The notes: generated by a model from the letters alone, not told the origin. A DNA stretch of 35,891 nt from Ruthenibacterium lactatiformans (GCF_000949455.1 NZ_JXXK01000036.1:1-35891); one strand, 5' to 3'. Shown: positions 1-7,739, numbered from the stretch's first letter. A program made the numbers and translations.

Positions 1-146
1 GTTCACTCCTTGCCGTTCCGGCGCAGATGCGCCGTTGCTGTAAGTCCGCATTGCGGCTTCTCCGCTCAATAAGCGCCGCAGCCCACCGGGCACCGGCTTT
101 TTCGTGTGCGGTTCATGAACCCTGGTATGCAGGGCGTTCCCAATGC

Positions 147-195
147 AAAAAGCCCCGGTGCAGGGCAGGGCCGCCGCCCGTGCCCTGCGTCCGGG
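147..195 (-). terminator. Rho-independent terminator of the nan-like operon
   Basis: Read on the minus strand, an outer CCCGG/CCGGG pair, an 8-bp GCAGGGCA/TGCCCTGC stem and an inner GGGC/GCCC stem form a long GC hairpin, followed directly by a run of five T. It lies 17 bases past the stop of the aldolase gene, so the aldolase is probably the last gene of its operon. The 146 bases to its left hold two small palindromes (GGCGCA-GA-TGCGCC at 20-33 and GTTCATGAAC at 111-120) and no recognisable gene. Confidence 0.85.
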
Positions 196-211
196 ACTGG
201 AAGGGGGAGCG

Positions 212-1135
212 TTATAAAGCGGCAGCGCGCTCAATGGCCGCGTCTATCATCGCCGCACATTTTTCTACCTGGGGCATATCTTCAGGCCCGAGGCCCGGCA
301 GCGGCGCGCGCACGCCTCCCAGAATCAGGCCCTCGCGCAGGCGAAGAATTTCCTTCATTACCGCATACAGGTTACCGCGGCAGGCGCACATGGCGTAGAT
401 GATCGCATCAATATCATACTGGACGGCACAGGCTTTTTCAACCTCGCCTGTTCGCAAAAGCGCATCGGCCTTCAAAAACAGCTCCGGCATCACTGCATAG
501 GTGCCGCCGATACCGCCGTCCGCACCCATCGTGCGCCCGCCCACAAACTGTTCATCGGGACCGTTGAACACCACGAAGCCCTCGCCGCCCGCAGCCTTGA
601 ACATCTGGATATCCTGCACCGGCATGGAAGAATTTTTTACAGCCGCGACACGGGGATTTTTGCGCATCTCCTCAAACAGGGGCATCGTCAGCGCCACACC
701 CGCAAGCTGCGGGATATTATAAATCACAAAGTCGGTGTTGGGTGCGGCGTTGCTCATCGCGTTCCAGTAATCGGCGATGGCGTATTCCGGCAAGTGAAAG
801 TAGATGGGCGGAATGGCTGCGATGGCGTCTACTCCCAGGCTCTCGGCATGGCGCGCCAGTTCCACGCTGTCCCGCGTGTTGTTGCACGCCACGTGTGCGA
901 TGACCGTGATGCGCCCTTTGGCTACCGCCATCACATTTTCCAACGTGCGCTTGCGGTCGTCTACGCTTTGGTAAATACATTCGCCGGATGAGCCGCCCAC
1001 ATAAACGCCTTTGACGCCTTTTCGAATCAGATGCTCTGCAAGCGCGCGCACCCGTTCGGGGCTCACCTCGCCCGCGTCGTCATAACAGGCATAGAACGCG
1101 GGGATGACGCCGCAATATTTTTCAGGCTCTCTCAT
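212..1135 (-). CDS. nanA: N-acetylneuraminate lyase-like aldolase (DapA/NanA superfamily)
   Basis: A 307-residue class I aldolase of the dihydrodipicolinate synthase/N-acetylneuraminate lyase superfamily. NanA cleaves sialic acid to N-acetylmannosamine and pyruvate in the cytoplasm. The pyruvate-binding motif GGSSGE is at residues 47-52, the catalytic tyrosine is Tyr139 in YNIP, and the Schiff-base lysine is Lys167 in VKNSS. These fall within two residues of the E. coli NanA positions (Tyr137, Lys165), and YNIPxxxG is NanA-like. Length is normal for the family. The ATG at 1135 was chosen over upstream in-frame codons because GAGAGGA lies 9 bases before it and MREPEKYCG matches the usual N-terminus. 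It is the last gene of the operon, 70 bases after the second permease. The exact substrate (sialic acid or another 2-keto-3-deoxy acid) is inferred from motifs and the ABC context. Confidence 0.86.
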   Translation of the reverse strand: MREPEKYCGVIPAFYACYDDAGEVSPERVRALAEHLIRKGVKGVYVGGSSGECIYQSVDDRKRTLENVMAVAKGRITVIAHVACNNTRDSVELARHAESLGVDAIAAIPPIYFHLPEYAIADYWNAMSNAAPNTDFVIYNIPQLAGVALTMPLFEEMRKNPRVAAVKNSSMPVQDIQMFKAAGGEGFVVFNGPDEQFVGGRTMGADGGIGGTYAVMPELFLKADALLRTGEVEKACAVQYDIDAIIYAMCACRGNLYAVMKEILRLREGLILGGVRAPLPGLGPEDMPQVEKCAAMIDAAIERAAAL

Positions 1136-1205
1136 AAAAATCGTTCCTCTCTCAATGGGGCGGCACAGGGCAAACAGCGCGCCGCCGGATATGTGCAGGC
1201 GGCCG

Positions 1206-2030
1206 TCATCCCTTGACGGCGCCCATGGTGATGCCCTGCGTAAAATACTTCTGGAAGCAGATGAATACTGCAACGATGGGTACTGCGCCCAATGTGGCGC
1301 CCGCCATCATCAGCCCGTAGTTCGTCGCGAACTCCGATTGCAGCCGGGCAATGCCCAGTGAGACCGTGATGGCATCGCTGCTTTTGAGCATGATGAGCTG
1401 CATAAAATAATCGTTCCAGGTATTGACGAAGGTGAAGATGGCAAGCGCCCCTACGCCGGGCTTGACGATGGGCAACACGATATCCCAGAAGGTGCGCAGT
1501 TCGCCAGCGCCGTCGATTCTCGCGGCCTCCAGAAGCTCGGAGGGCAGAGTCTCGGAAAACTGTTTCATCAAAAATACGCCGAACGGCCAGCCGACCGTGG
1601 GAAAGATGACGGCCCATGAGGTATTGTACAGCCCGATGGCCGCCATAATGCGCACCAGGGGCACCATCACCACCTGCTTTGGCAGTGCCATGGCGCATAC
1701 GAAAAGGGCAAAAATGAATTTTGCGCCCGTAAATCGCTTTTTCGCCAATGCATAGCCCGCCAGCGAAGCGGTAAAGCATGTCAGCAGCGTGGCCATGGCG
1801 GCCTGGAACACACTGTTCCACAGCCAAAGGCCCGCCGGGTTTTTAAACAACTTAACATAGTTTGCCACCGTGGGCTCCGCAGGGAACCATTGAGGCGGCA
1901 GCTGGACCGTCGCCGTTTGCAGCTTAAACGAGCCGGTCACGATCCAATACAGCGGGAAGATGAAGGTGAAAGCCAGCAGGCACAGCGCCGCCCACGCAAA
2001 AACTGTATAGGCTTTTTTATTTTTTTCCAT
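1206..2030 (-). CDS. Sugar ABC transporter permease, CUT1 family (MalG type)
   Basis: A 274-residue inner-membrane permease with about six hydrophobic segments. The EAA loop that docks the ATPase is clear in the C-terminal half: EAARIDGAGELRTFWDIVLP, followed by G. The first membrane segment (about residues 12-31) is followed by a periplasmic stretch containing LPPQWFPAEPT, typical of MalG-type second permeases of CUT1 systems. It starts 15 bases after the preceding permease stops, so the two are co-transcribed and should form a heterodimer. The adjacent lyase suggests sialic acid or a related acid sugar as cargo, as in the SatABC system of Streptococcus pneumoniae. No ATPase gene is in the operon. 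Confidence 0.92.
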   Translation of the reverse strand: MEKNKKAYTVFAWAALCLLAFTFIFPLYWIVTGSFKLQTATVQLPPQWFPAEPTVANYVKLFKNPAGLWLWNSVFQAAMATLLTCFTASLAGYALAKKRFTGAKFIFALFVCAMALPKQVVMVPLVRIMAAIGLYNTSWAVIFPTVGWPFGVFLMKQFSETLPSELLEAARIDGAGELRTFWDIVLPIVKPGVGALAIFTFVNTWNDYFMQLIMLKSSDAITVSLGIARLQSEFATNYGLMMAGATLGAVPIVAVFICFQKYFTQGITMGAVKG

Positions 2031-2045
2031 TGCGCTTTCCCCTCC

Positions 2046-2975
2046 TTAATATTCCACGCCGGTGTTCATCGTTTTGAACTGCAGAACACTGAACAGCGCA
2101 ATGATAATGGCCAATACCACACCTACGGCGTTTGCATACCCATAACGGTACAGCGTGAAAGCATTGGTATATAAGTAATACATCACCGTGTCGGTGGAAT
2201 GCTGCGGTCCGCCGGAAGTGAGCAGTTGGATGAGTGCGAAACACTGAAAGCTGTTGATGGTGGTAATGATGGCCACATACAGTGTCGTAGGCATGACGGA
2301 GGGCCATTTGATCTTCCAGAAGGTCTGCAGCTTGGTGGCGCCGTCCACCTCGGCGGCTTCCACCAGGGATCGGTCCACGTTGCCCAATGCCGCTACGTAC
2401 AGCACAATGGGCTGCCCCACCGAAGTGGTGAACAGGATGAGGATAATGCACCAGATGGCAAAACGCGCATCGCCGAGCCACATGATATTCTGATCGATGA
2501 CCCCCAGAGATTTGAGAGCCCAGTTAAAAATACCGTTATAAGCATCGAACATCCATTTCCACACGACCACGACCGCCACGGTGCCCGTGACCGCGGGCAG
2601 ATAGAACACACAGCGAAAAAACGAACGCGGTGCCTCGTGCATCGGCGTGATGGCGGAAGCCACCCACAGCGAAAACGCGGTGACGGTGGGAACCGCAACC
2701 ACAACGATGAGCAGCGTATTGAGCAACGCACGGTAAAACGTGGGCGTGGTGAATAGCTCTGCGTAGTTGCGCAGGCCCACGAAAGTCTCCATGGAGACCG
2801 GGGTCTTCATGGTGTAATCAAACAGGCTTGTAACAAAGCCTGTGAGCATGGGAATGATGATAAAGCAGCAGAAAAACAGCAGCGCCGGCAGCATGAAAAG
2901 ATAACCGACGATATTGTCGTGGCGGCGCAGTGCGTGGCTGCGTCCATCCGCCTTGCCCGGATTGCGGTGCGCCAT
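2046..2975 (-). CDS. Sugar ABC transporter permease, CUT1 family (MalF/UgpA type)
   Basis: A 309-residue permease. The reading frame is open further upstream, but AAGGGGGAA lies just before the ATG at 2975 and the protein then begins with a short polar stretch before the first membrane segment (GYLFMLPALLFF), as in UgpA relatives. The ATPase-contact EAA loop is EAAEVDGATKLQTFWKIKWP. It pairs with the MalG-type permease directly downstream. Between the binding-protein stop and this start lie about 190 bases containing two stem-loops, which probably lower permease expression relative to the binding protein. Confidence 0.92.
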   Translation of the reverse strand: MAHRNPGKADGRSHALRRHDNIVGYLFMLPALLFFCCFIIIPMLTGFVTSLFDYTMKTPVSMETFVGLRNYAELFTTPTFYRALLNTLLIVVVAVPTVTAFSLWVASAITPMHEAPRSFFRCVFYLPAVTGTVAVVVVWKWMFDAYNGIFNWALKSLGVIDQNIMWLGDARFAIWCIILILFTTSVGQPIVLYVAALGNVDRSLVEAAEVDGATKLQTFWKIKWPSVMPTTLYVAIITTINSFQCFALIQLLTSGGPQHSTDTVMYYLYTNAFTLYRYGYANAVGVVLAIIIALFSVLQFKTMNTGVEY

Positions 2976-3072
2976 AAAAAGATTCCCCCTTTTACCAGTT
3001 GAGCCGGCCCTTGAAAACGGGAGGCCGTGCGGGAAAATATGTGCCGCTGCGCGCGGCCGTGGTATGCAGAAA

Positions 3073-3148
3073 GCGAACCAAACCTTTGTATGCGGTCCGG
3101 TTCGCCTTCGCACATCCGCCGCGCAGCCCCGCTGACGGCGGGGCTGCG
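3073..3148 (-). other. Two intercistronic stem-loops between binding protein and permease genes
   Basis: In transcript order the first hairpin is CGCAGCCCCGC/GCGGGGCTGCG with a 5-base loop (3122-3148). The second has GCGAACC/GGTTCGC arms around a 19-base loop (3073-3105). Neither has a T run, so simple termination is unlikely. In mal- and msm-type operons such structures stabilise the binding-protein mRNA and reduce read-through to the permeases; that role is inferred here. Confidence 0.55.
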
Positions 3149-3164
3149 GCGTCCGGTTTGTGGT

Positions 3165-4529
3165 TTATGCCATACCCGCGTTGGAATTTTCCACGTAGGC
3201 GTTTACAGCAGCGGTGACGTCGTCGCCATTGGTGACAGCCTGCAGCATGTTCCACCATTCGGTGCGCATGTTGGCAAAACCGTCCATAGTGTTGTAATAC
3301 GGAGCATAATATTTCGTCCAGCCGGACAGCAGTTTATACTCTTCATTTCCCGCATACAGGTCTCCGAAACTGGCGCGCACGGGAAACGCGCCGGTGCGCA
3401 CAACGTTCTTCGGGCCCCAGGTCTCGTCGTCGCATACAAATTTGATAAACTCTTTCGCTGCGGCAGCTTTCGTGTCATCGCCGTTGTCGAACACACAGAA
3501 GCCGTTGACCAGATACTCCAGCGCGGGCACGCCGTCGTCGGAGGGGAACGGCAGGGAAAGCGTGGTGATAGCGTTCTCATCCAGCGTGGCCTGGTTCACA
3601 AGCTGCGTGGAGGTACCCCAGCAAAGTGTAAAAGAGGTGCTGCCTGTCTTGAACAGCTCGATATCGCTGCCTCCGTTGTAGGCAACGCCGTTGCCCAAAA
3701 GGCCGTCCTGAATCCACTTCTGCGCAGTTTCCAGGCCCTTGACGCCAGCTTCGCTGTTCATGGTATACTCGGTCATGTCCGCATTGGCAATTTCGGCTCC
3801 GTACAGATTGCTGATGAAGGCCCGGGTGCCCTGGTCCCCGCCCTGGCCCTGGCAGAACAGTGTGCCGGGATTCACACCGGCCTCGTGCAGAGCCTTCAGC
3901 GCTTTTTCAAAGTCCTCAGTAGTCCAGGTGCGGTCGCCCTCCTGGTTGACAAACTCAAGAGCGCCGGCTTCTTCCCACTGCTTCTGATTGATGACCATAT
4001 AGAACGGAGCGGAGCTGATGGGATACATGTAGGCGGTGCCATTGCCCTTGCATGCATTGACCAGCGCGTCGTTATTCACATCTTTGACGAATTCATCGGT
4101 AAACAGATCGTCCAGAGACACCAGCTTGCCATTCTTGCCGTATTCGATGATGCGGCCCGGGGCGTCGAACAGCACGTCGGGGGCCGCATTGCCCTCGATG
4201 GCAGCCGTGATGGCGTCCGGCCCGGAGGTGAAGTCGATGGTCTCGAGGTTCACCTTGATGTTGGGATACTTTTCGTTGAACGCTTCAATGATCTTCTGCT
4301 CGTAAGTGCCGGCGGGATCATCGGCATTTTCCTGCCCAAAGGTAGGGAACGCCCACCAGGTAATCTCTGCGGTCATCTGGGTGGGGTCGTCCGACGGGGA
4401 AGCGGAAGAAGAAGCGGCCGGGGCCGACGTAGAGACGGGTGCGGAAGAGGATGTGCCGCTTGCATTACAGCCGGCAAAAATGCCGACGGACAGAACCAGC
4501 GCGAGAGCGACGGCGAACAGCTTTTTCAT
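3165..4529 (-). CDS. Extracellular sugar-binding lipoprotein of a CUT1 ABC transporter
   Basis: A 454-residue solute-binding protein of the bacterial extracellular solute-binding family 1 type. The N-terminus is a lipoprotein signal: KK, a hydrophobic core, then FAGC at residues 18-21, with Cys21 the predicted lipidated residue. A Ser/Ala/Pro-rich linker to about residue 50 follows and tethers the domain to the membrane. The mature part begins with MTAEITWWAFPTF and contains FNEKYPNIKVNLETI, the usual first strand and helix of the family. GGAGG is well spaced before the ATG. It is the promoter-proximal gene of the operon and should be its most abundant product. The ligand is not readable from sequence; sialic acid is suggested by the downstream lyase. 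Confidence 0.93.
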   Translation of the reverse strand: MKKLFAVALALVLSVGIFAGCNASGTSSSAPVSTSAPAASSSASPSDDPTQMTAEITWWAFPTFGQENADDPAGTYEQKIIEAFNEKYPNIKVNLETIDFTSGPDAITAAIEGNAAPDVLFDAPGRIIEYGKNGKLVSLDDLFTDEFVKDVNNDALVNACKGNGTAYMYPISSAPFYMVINQKQWEEAGALEFVNQEGDRTWTTEDFEKALKALHEAGVNPGTLFCQGQGGDQGTRAFISNLYGAEIANADMTEYTMNSEAGVKGLETAQKWIQDGLLGNGVAYNGGSDIELFKTGSTSFTLCWGTSTQLVNQATLDENAITTLSLPFPSDDGVPALEYLVNGFCVFDNGDDTKAAAAKEFIKFVCDDETWGPKNVVRTGAFPVRASFGDLYAGNEEYKLLSGWTKYYAPYYNTMDGFANMRTEWWNMLQAVTNGDDVTAAVNAYVENSNAGMA

Positions 4530-4615
4530 AGTGGTCCTCCTGTTTTTGATATATTGGGGACGGCGCGCACCGCGTACCGGTACCTGCGGGGCGCGTCCTG
4601 TCCTGCTTCGTCCTC

Positions 4616-4644
4616 ATAGTACCATTTGTGAAAAACATTTTCAA
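4616..4644 (-). promoter_or_regulatory. Promoter of the binding protein-permease-lyase operon
   Basis: On the minus strand TTGAAA (4639-4644) and TACTAT (4616-4621) are separated by 17 bases, a good sigma-A match. One TGAAAA/TTTTCA palindrome (4629-4643) overlaps the -35 and the spacer, so a bound repressor would occlude RNA polymerase. The start of transcription would lie near 4609, leaving a leader of about 80 bases. Confidence 0.7.
4629..4643. promoter_or_regulatory. Probable RpiR-family operator 1
   Basis: TGAAAA-ACA-TTTTCA is a perfect 6-bp inverted repeat with a 3-base centre. It sits over the -35 box and spacer of the leftward promoter. The same pattern recurs at 4762-4776 and, imperfectly, at 4658-4671. 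Binding by the adjacent RpiR protein is inferred from position and repetition. Confidence 0.65.
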
Positions 4645-4657
4645 TCTGCTTTTGTAA

Positions 4658-4671
4658 TGAAAATCTTTTCG
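4658..4671. promoter_or_regulatory. Imperfect copy of the RpiR-type operator (operator 2)
   Basis: TGAAAA-TC-TTTTCG resembles the two perfect sites but has a 2-base centre and one mismatch in the right arm. It lies about 29 bases upstream of operator 1, between the two divergent promoters, and could assist cooperative binding. Confidence 0.4.
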
Positions 4672-4716
4672 TTTTTTGTGCATCGTGCCAAATTCTTACA
4701 ATTTGATGAAAAGCTC

Positions 4717-4746
4717 TTGTGTGTTTTCCTTTCGTATGCTTATAAT
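4717..4746 (+). promoter_or_regulatory. Promoter of the RpiR regulator gene
   Basis: A perfect TATAAT at 4741-4746 follows a weak TTGTGT (4717-4722) with an 18-base spacer. The start of transcription would be near 4753, immediately before the palindrome at 4762-4776, which is a suitable place for autorepression. Confidence 0.6.
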
Positions 4747-4758
4747 TAAAGAAAGCAT

Positions 4759-4779
4759 AAATGAAAAAGATTTTCATTT
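4759..4779. promoter_or_regulatory. Probable RpiR-family operator 3
   Basis: AAATGAAAA-AGA-TTTTCATTT is a perfect 9-bp inverted repeat with a 3-base centre, containing the TGAAAA-N3-TTTTCA core at 4762-4776. It lies just downstream of the rightward -10 box and 10 bases before the AAGGAGG of the regulator gene. Confidence 0.65.
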
Positions 4780-4803
4780 TTAAATCTGAAAAGGAGGCGC
4801 CCC

Positions 4804-5664
4804 GTGGAATATAAGGACGTATTGGATACGATGACGGGTGAATACAACAACCTCACGAAATCCGGGCGGAAGGCAGCGGACTACATCTTCGCGCACCGTG
4901 TGGAGGCACAGTACATGTCCATCACGGCGCTGGCGGAGGAATGCGGCGTAGCCGAGGCCACGATCTCACGGTTCTGCCGTACGCTGGGCTTTTCCGGTTA
5001 CAATGATTTCAAGCTGGCCCTTGCAAAGGCCAGCGGCGCCCCGGCGGCGGATGACGAGGTCGGCATCTATGGAAAGGTCCTGCCGGAGGACAGCATTACC
5101 GACATGTGCAAAAAGCTGTATGCCACGAACGTGGCGGCCATTGGCCAGACGCTGGCGCAGATCGACGAGGAGAACGTGGGCCGGGCAGTGAAATATCTTT
5201 CCGCCGCACAGCGGGTCTACTGCTTCGGACAGGGGGGAAGCCTGGTCATTGCCATGGAGGCATGGGCGCGTTTCATTACAGCCGCACCCCAGTTCCAGTG
5301 CATCGAGGACTCCCACATGCAGGCCATGGCCGCGGCGCTCTCCACGCCGGACGATGTGATTCTGTTTTTTTCCTATTCCGGCGCGACAAAGGATATGCTG
5401 GATGTGCTGCGCCCGGCGCGCAGACGCGGCGCAAAGATCATCCTGGTGACGCATTTTGCAAAGTCGCCTGCCGCTGCGATGGCAAATGTGACCCTGCTGT
5501 GCGGCTCCAAGGAGGGGCCGCTGCAATCCGGTTCCGTGGCTGCAAAGATGGGTCTGCTGTTCATCATCGACGTACTGTTCAATGAATATTGCCGCACCAA
5601 TCCCGCCCTGACGGAGGCGAACCGCGAGGCTACGGCAGGAGCCATTTCAGCAAAGCTGCTGTAA
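4804..5664 (+). CDS. RpiR/MurR-family transcriptional regulator with SIS domain
   Basis: A 286-residue regulator. The N-terminal HTH_6 domain covers residues 1-77, with the recognition part at about 38-62 (SITALAEECGVAEATISRFC). It is joined to a C-terminal sugar-isomerase (SIS) domain at about 123-260, where SYSGATKDM (190-198) is the usual phosphosugar-binding loop. Such proteins sense phosphorylated amino sugars; in several Bacillota the sialic acid regulator NanR is of this family. The start is GTG at 4804 behind AAGGAGG. The gene is divergent to the transport/lyase operon and shares the operator-rich intergenic region, so it most likely represses both directions. The effector is not readable, but a ManNAc-6-P-type ligand would fit. 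Confidence 0.9.
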   Translation: MEYKDVLDTMTGEYNNLTKSGRKAADYIFAHRVEAQYMSITALAEECGVAEATISRFCRTLGFSGYNDFKLALAKASGAPAADDEVGIYGKVLPEDSITDMCKKLYATNVAAIGQTLAQIDEENVGRAVKYLSAAQRVYCFGQGGSLVIAMEAWARFITAAPQFQCIEDSHMQAMAAALSTPDDVILFFSYSGATKDMLDVLRPARRRGAKIILVTHFAKSPAAAMANVTLLCGSKEGPLQSGSVAAKMGLLFIIDVLFNEYCRTNPALTEANREATAGAISAKLL

Positions 5665-5691
5665 GCACAGAACGAAAGGGATGTGACTGTG

Positions 5692-6342
5692 ATGGATTAT
5701 GAAAATATCACCGAGCGCCGTATACTTGTATTTGGAGATTCAAACACGTATGGATACGACCCGGAGCGGGACGGCCGCTATGGGGAAACAGAGAGATATC
5801 CGTGCCGTATACAGGCTTTGCTGGGGCCGGGCTGGACCGTGATTGAGGAGGGCCTGCCGGGCCGTACCGCGGTGTTTGACGACCCCGTCACCGAAGGGCT
5901 GTGCGGCCTTTCCTACCTTACGCCCTGTATGATGAGCCATGCGCCCTTGGATACACTGGTGGTGATGTTGGGAACAAATGATACGAAGGAACGGTTCGGA
6001 TGCAATGCCTATCTCATTGCACAGGGCATTGGACGCCTGTTGAAAAAGGCTGCCGATACCGATGCATGGCGTGATAAACCCGATATATTGGCTGTATGCC
6101 CTGCGCCTATTGTGCCCGCATACGAGAGTCTGGTCTTCCGCAACGCTTTGGGTGGCGGATGTGCGGAAAAGGCTGCCGCTCTGGCACAGGAACTGGAGCC
6201 CGTGGTTCTGCAGCTGGGTGCGCGCTTTCTGGACGCAGGGCGCGTGCCCGGCGTGGAAGTGCATCCGCTGGATGGCATACACCTGACGCGGAGCGCGCAT
6301 GCGGCATTGGCCCAAGCGCTTGTAGAGGTACTGAAAACGTGA
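5692..6342 (+). CDS. SGNH/GDSL hydrolase (arylesterase/acyltransferase-like)
   Basis: A 216-residue cytoplasmic SGNH esterase related to the mycobacterial acyltransferase/arylesterase group. Block I is GDSNTYG with nucleophile Ser17, block II GLPGRT (54-59), block III GTND (94-97) and block V DGIH with Asp194 and His197. There is no signal peptide. The ATG at 5692 is preferred because AAAGGG lies 11 bases upstream; the in-frame GTG at 5683 is too close to it. The gene begins 27 bases after the RpiR gene, so it is probably co-transcribed. Beside a sialic acid-type lyase it may remove O-acetyl groups from sugars, but that is inference. A paralogue lies at 35239. Confidence 0.88.
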   Translation: MDYENITERRILVFGDSNTYGYDPERDGRYGETERYPCRIQALLGPGWTVIEEGLPGRTAVFDDPVTEGLCGLSYLTPCMMSHAPLDTLVVMLGTNDTKERFGCNAYLIAQGIGRLLKKAADTDAWRDKPDILAVCPAPIVPAYESLVFRNALGGGCAEKAAALAQELEPVVLQLGARFLDAGRVPGVEVHPLDGIHLTRSAHAALAQALVEVLKT

Positions 6343-6349
6343 TAAAATG

Positions 6350-6378
6350 AGGGCGGACAAGATCCGTCCTTATTTTTT
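6350..6378 (+). terminator. Terminator after the SGNH hydrolase gene
   Basis: GGGCGGA and TCCGTCC pair with one G-U around a CAAGA loop and are followed by TTATTTTTT. It begins 8 bases after the stop codon at 6342. Confidence 0.85.
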
Positions 6379-6419
6379 GCGGCCGGCTGCGGACGTGTTA
6401 TTTTTACAGCGTTTTTGTT

Positions 6420-6447
6420 TTGCGGACACGTCTTCATGCTGTATGAT
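6420..6447 (+). promoter_or_regulatory. Possible promoter of the AI-2E family gene
   Basis: TATGAT (6442-6447) is a good -10, but the best -35 at 16 bases is only TTGCGG (6420-6425). Its position between the preceding terminator and the next gene supports it. Confidence 0.35.
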
Positions 6448-6491
6448 GGATCTGAAAAACGATTGGAATGAAAAAGAAACGGAGTATTCCT

Positions 6492-7667
6492 GTGAAACTG
6501 GACAAACTGACTGTACTGAAAATCCTGGGCATCGCGGGTGCGGCGATATTCTTTTACTGGGCCCTGCAAAACCTGTCGCTGCTGGCGGACGCGGCGGGCT
6601 GGCTGCTCAATATCCTGTGGCCGCTTCTCCTCGGCTTCTGCATGGCGTTCGTGCTGAACATCCCGATGCGTTTTTTTGAACGGCACCTTTTGAAGAATCC
6701 AAAAAACAAACGCGCGGCGGCGCTGCGCCGTCCGTTGTGCATCCTCCTCTCGCTGCTGGCCATCATTGTTATTTTGACGGCGGTGTTCGCCTTGGTGGTG
6801 CCGGAGCTGCTGAGTGCGTTCGCGGTGCTGGGAGAGGCCATCCCCGAGTTTTTGACGGCCGCGCAGAAGTGGGCGCTGGAAGGGGCCGACCGGTTCCCGC
6901 AGGCGGAGCAATGGCTGGCTTCGCTGCAGATCGACTGGAATGAAACGGGCAAAAAGCTTCTGAGCTACGTTACCGAAGGCGCGGGCAATCTGCTGGGCGG
7001 CACGGTATCGGTACTGTCGGGCATCGTGGGCGGCGTGTTCAACGCCATCATGGCGTTCATCTTCGCGCTGTATATCCTGCTGGGCAAGGAGAAGCTGAAA
7101 AGCCAGACGGCCCGTGTGTGCGTGGCGTTTCTGCCGCGCAAATGGGCGGACAGCCTGTTCTTTGTGGCCAATATGGCCAGCCGCACGTTTGCGAAATTCG
7201 TTTCCGGCCAGTGCACGGAGGCGTGCATTCTGGGCACGCTGTGCTGGCTGGGCATGTCGCTGCTGCGGCTGCCCTATGCGCCCATGATCGGCGCGCTGGT
7301 GGGCATTACGGCGCTCATTCCCATCGTCGGCGCCTGGGTGGGCCTCATTGTGGGCGCATTCATGATCGGGATGGAGAGCCTGACGCAGGCGCTGATCTTC
7401 GTGATTTTCCTGCTGGTGCTCCAGCAGGTGGAGGGCAACCTCATTTATCCCCGTGTGGTCGGCTCCTCAGTTGGGCTGCCGCCCATCTGGGTGCTGGCCG
7501 CCGTCACGGTGGGCGGCAGCCTGTGGGGCATTGCGGGCATGCTGTTTGCGGTGCCGGTGTGCAGTATCCTGCACGCGCTGCTACGCTTGGGCGTGCACCG
7601 CCGCCTGGAGGCGCAGGCTGCTGCCGGGGCCTCTGTGCCTGCGCCGACGCCGGAGGAGAAAATGTGA
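6492..7667 (+). CDS. AI-2E family transporter (UPF0118 membrane protein)
   Basis: A 391-residue polytopic membrane protein of the AI-2E transporter family, whose members are linked to autoinducer export, Na+/H+ antiport or simply unknown transport. Two hydrophobic segments near the N-terminus are followed by a large hydrophilic region (about 100-200). The C-terminal half then has a dense run of membrane segments with the family-typical stretches GALVGITALIPIVGAWVG and QQVEGNLIYPRVVG. The GTG at 6492 has GGAG seven bases upstream; an in-frame ATG at 6468 has no good ribosome binding site. The gene is monocistronic, flanked by terminators on both sides. The substrate cannot be stated. Confidence 0.9.
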   Translation: MKLDKLTVLKILGIAGAAIFFYWALQNLSLLADAAGWLLNILWPLLLGFCMAFVLNIPMRFFERHLLKNPKNKRAAALRRPLCILLSLLAIIVILTAVFALVVPELLSAFAVLGEAIPEFLTAAQKWALEGADRFPQAEQWLASLQIDWNETGKKLLSYVTEGAGNLLGGTVSVLSGIVGGVFNAIMAFIFALYILLGKEKLKSQTARVCVAFLPRKWADSLFFVANMASRTFAKFVSGQCTEACILGTLCWLGMSLLRLPYAPMIGALVGITALIPIVGAWVGLIVGAFMIGMESLTQALIFVIFLLVLQQVEGNLIYPRVVGSSVGLPPIWVLAAVTVGGSLWGIAGMLFAVPVCSILHALLRLGVHRRLEAQAAAGASVPAPTPEEKM

Positions 7668-7676
7668 CTGAACCAG

Positions 7677-7709
7677 AAAAGCGCCGTTCCGCCGGAACGG
7701 CGCTTTTTT
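7677..7709 (+). terminator. Terminator of the AI-2E family gene
   Basis: GCGCCGTTCC and GGAACGGCGC form a perfect 10-bp stem with a GCC loop, preceded by AAAA and followed by TTTTTT. Confidence 0.93.
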
Positions 7710-7710
7710 C

Positions 7711-7739
7711 TTGCGTATATACTACAAGAATGGTATACT
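7711..7739 (+). promoter_or_regulatory. Promoter of cysE
   Basis: TTGCGT (7711-7716), a 17-base spacer and TATACT (7734-7739) lie right after the preceding terminator. Transcription would start near 7746, giving a leader of about 90 bases. No T-box signature sequence was seen in it. Confidence 0.75.

Noticed and set aside
3027..4619. A 530-codon open frame on the plus strand opposite the binding-protein gene
   Set aside because: It mirrors the codon structure of the real gene on the other strand in GC-rich DNA, has no recognisable domain and no ribosome binding site that fits.
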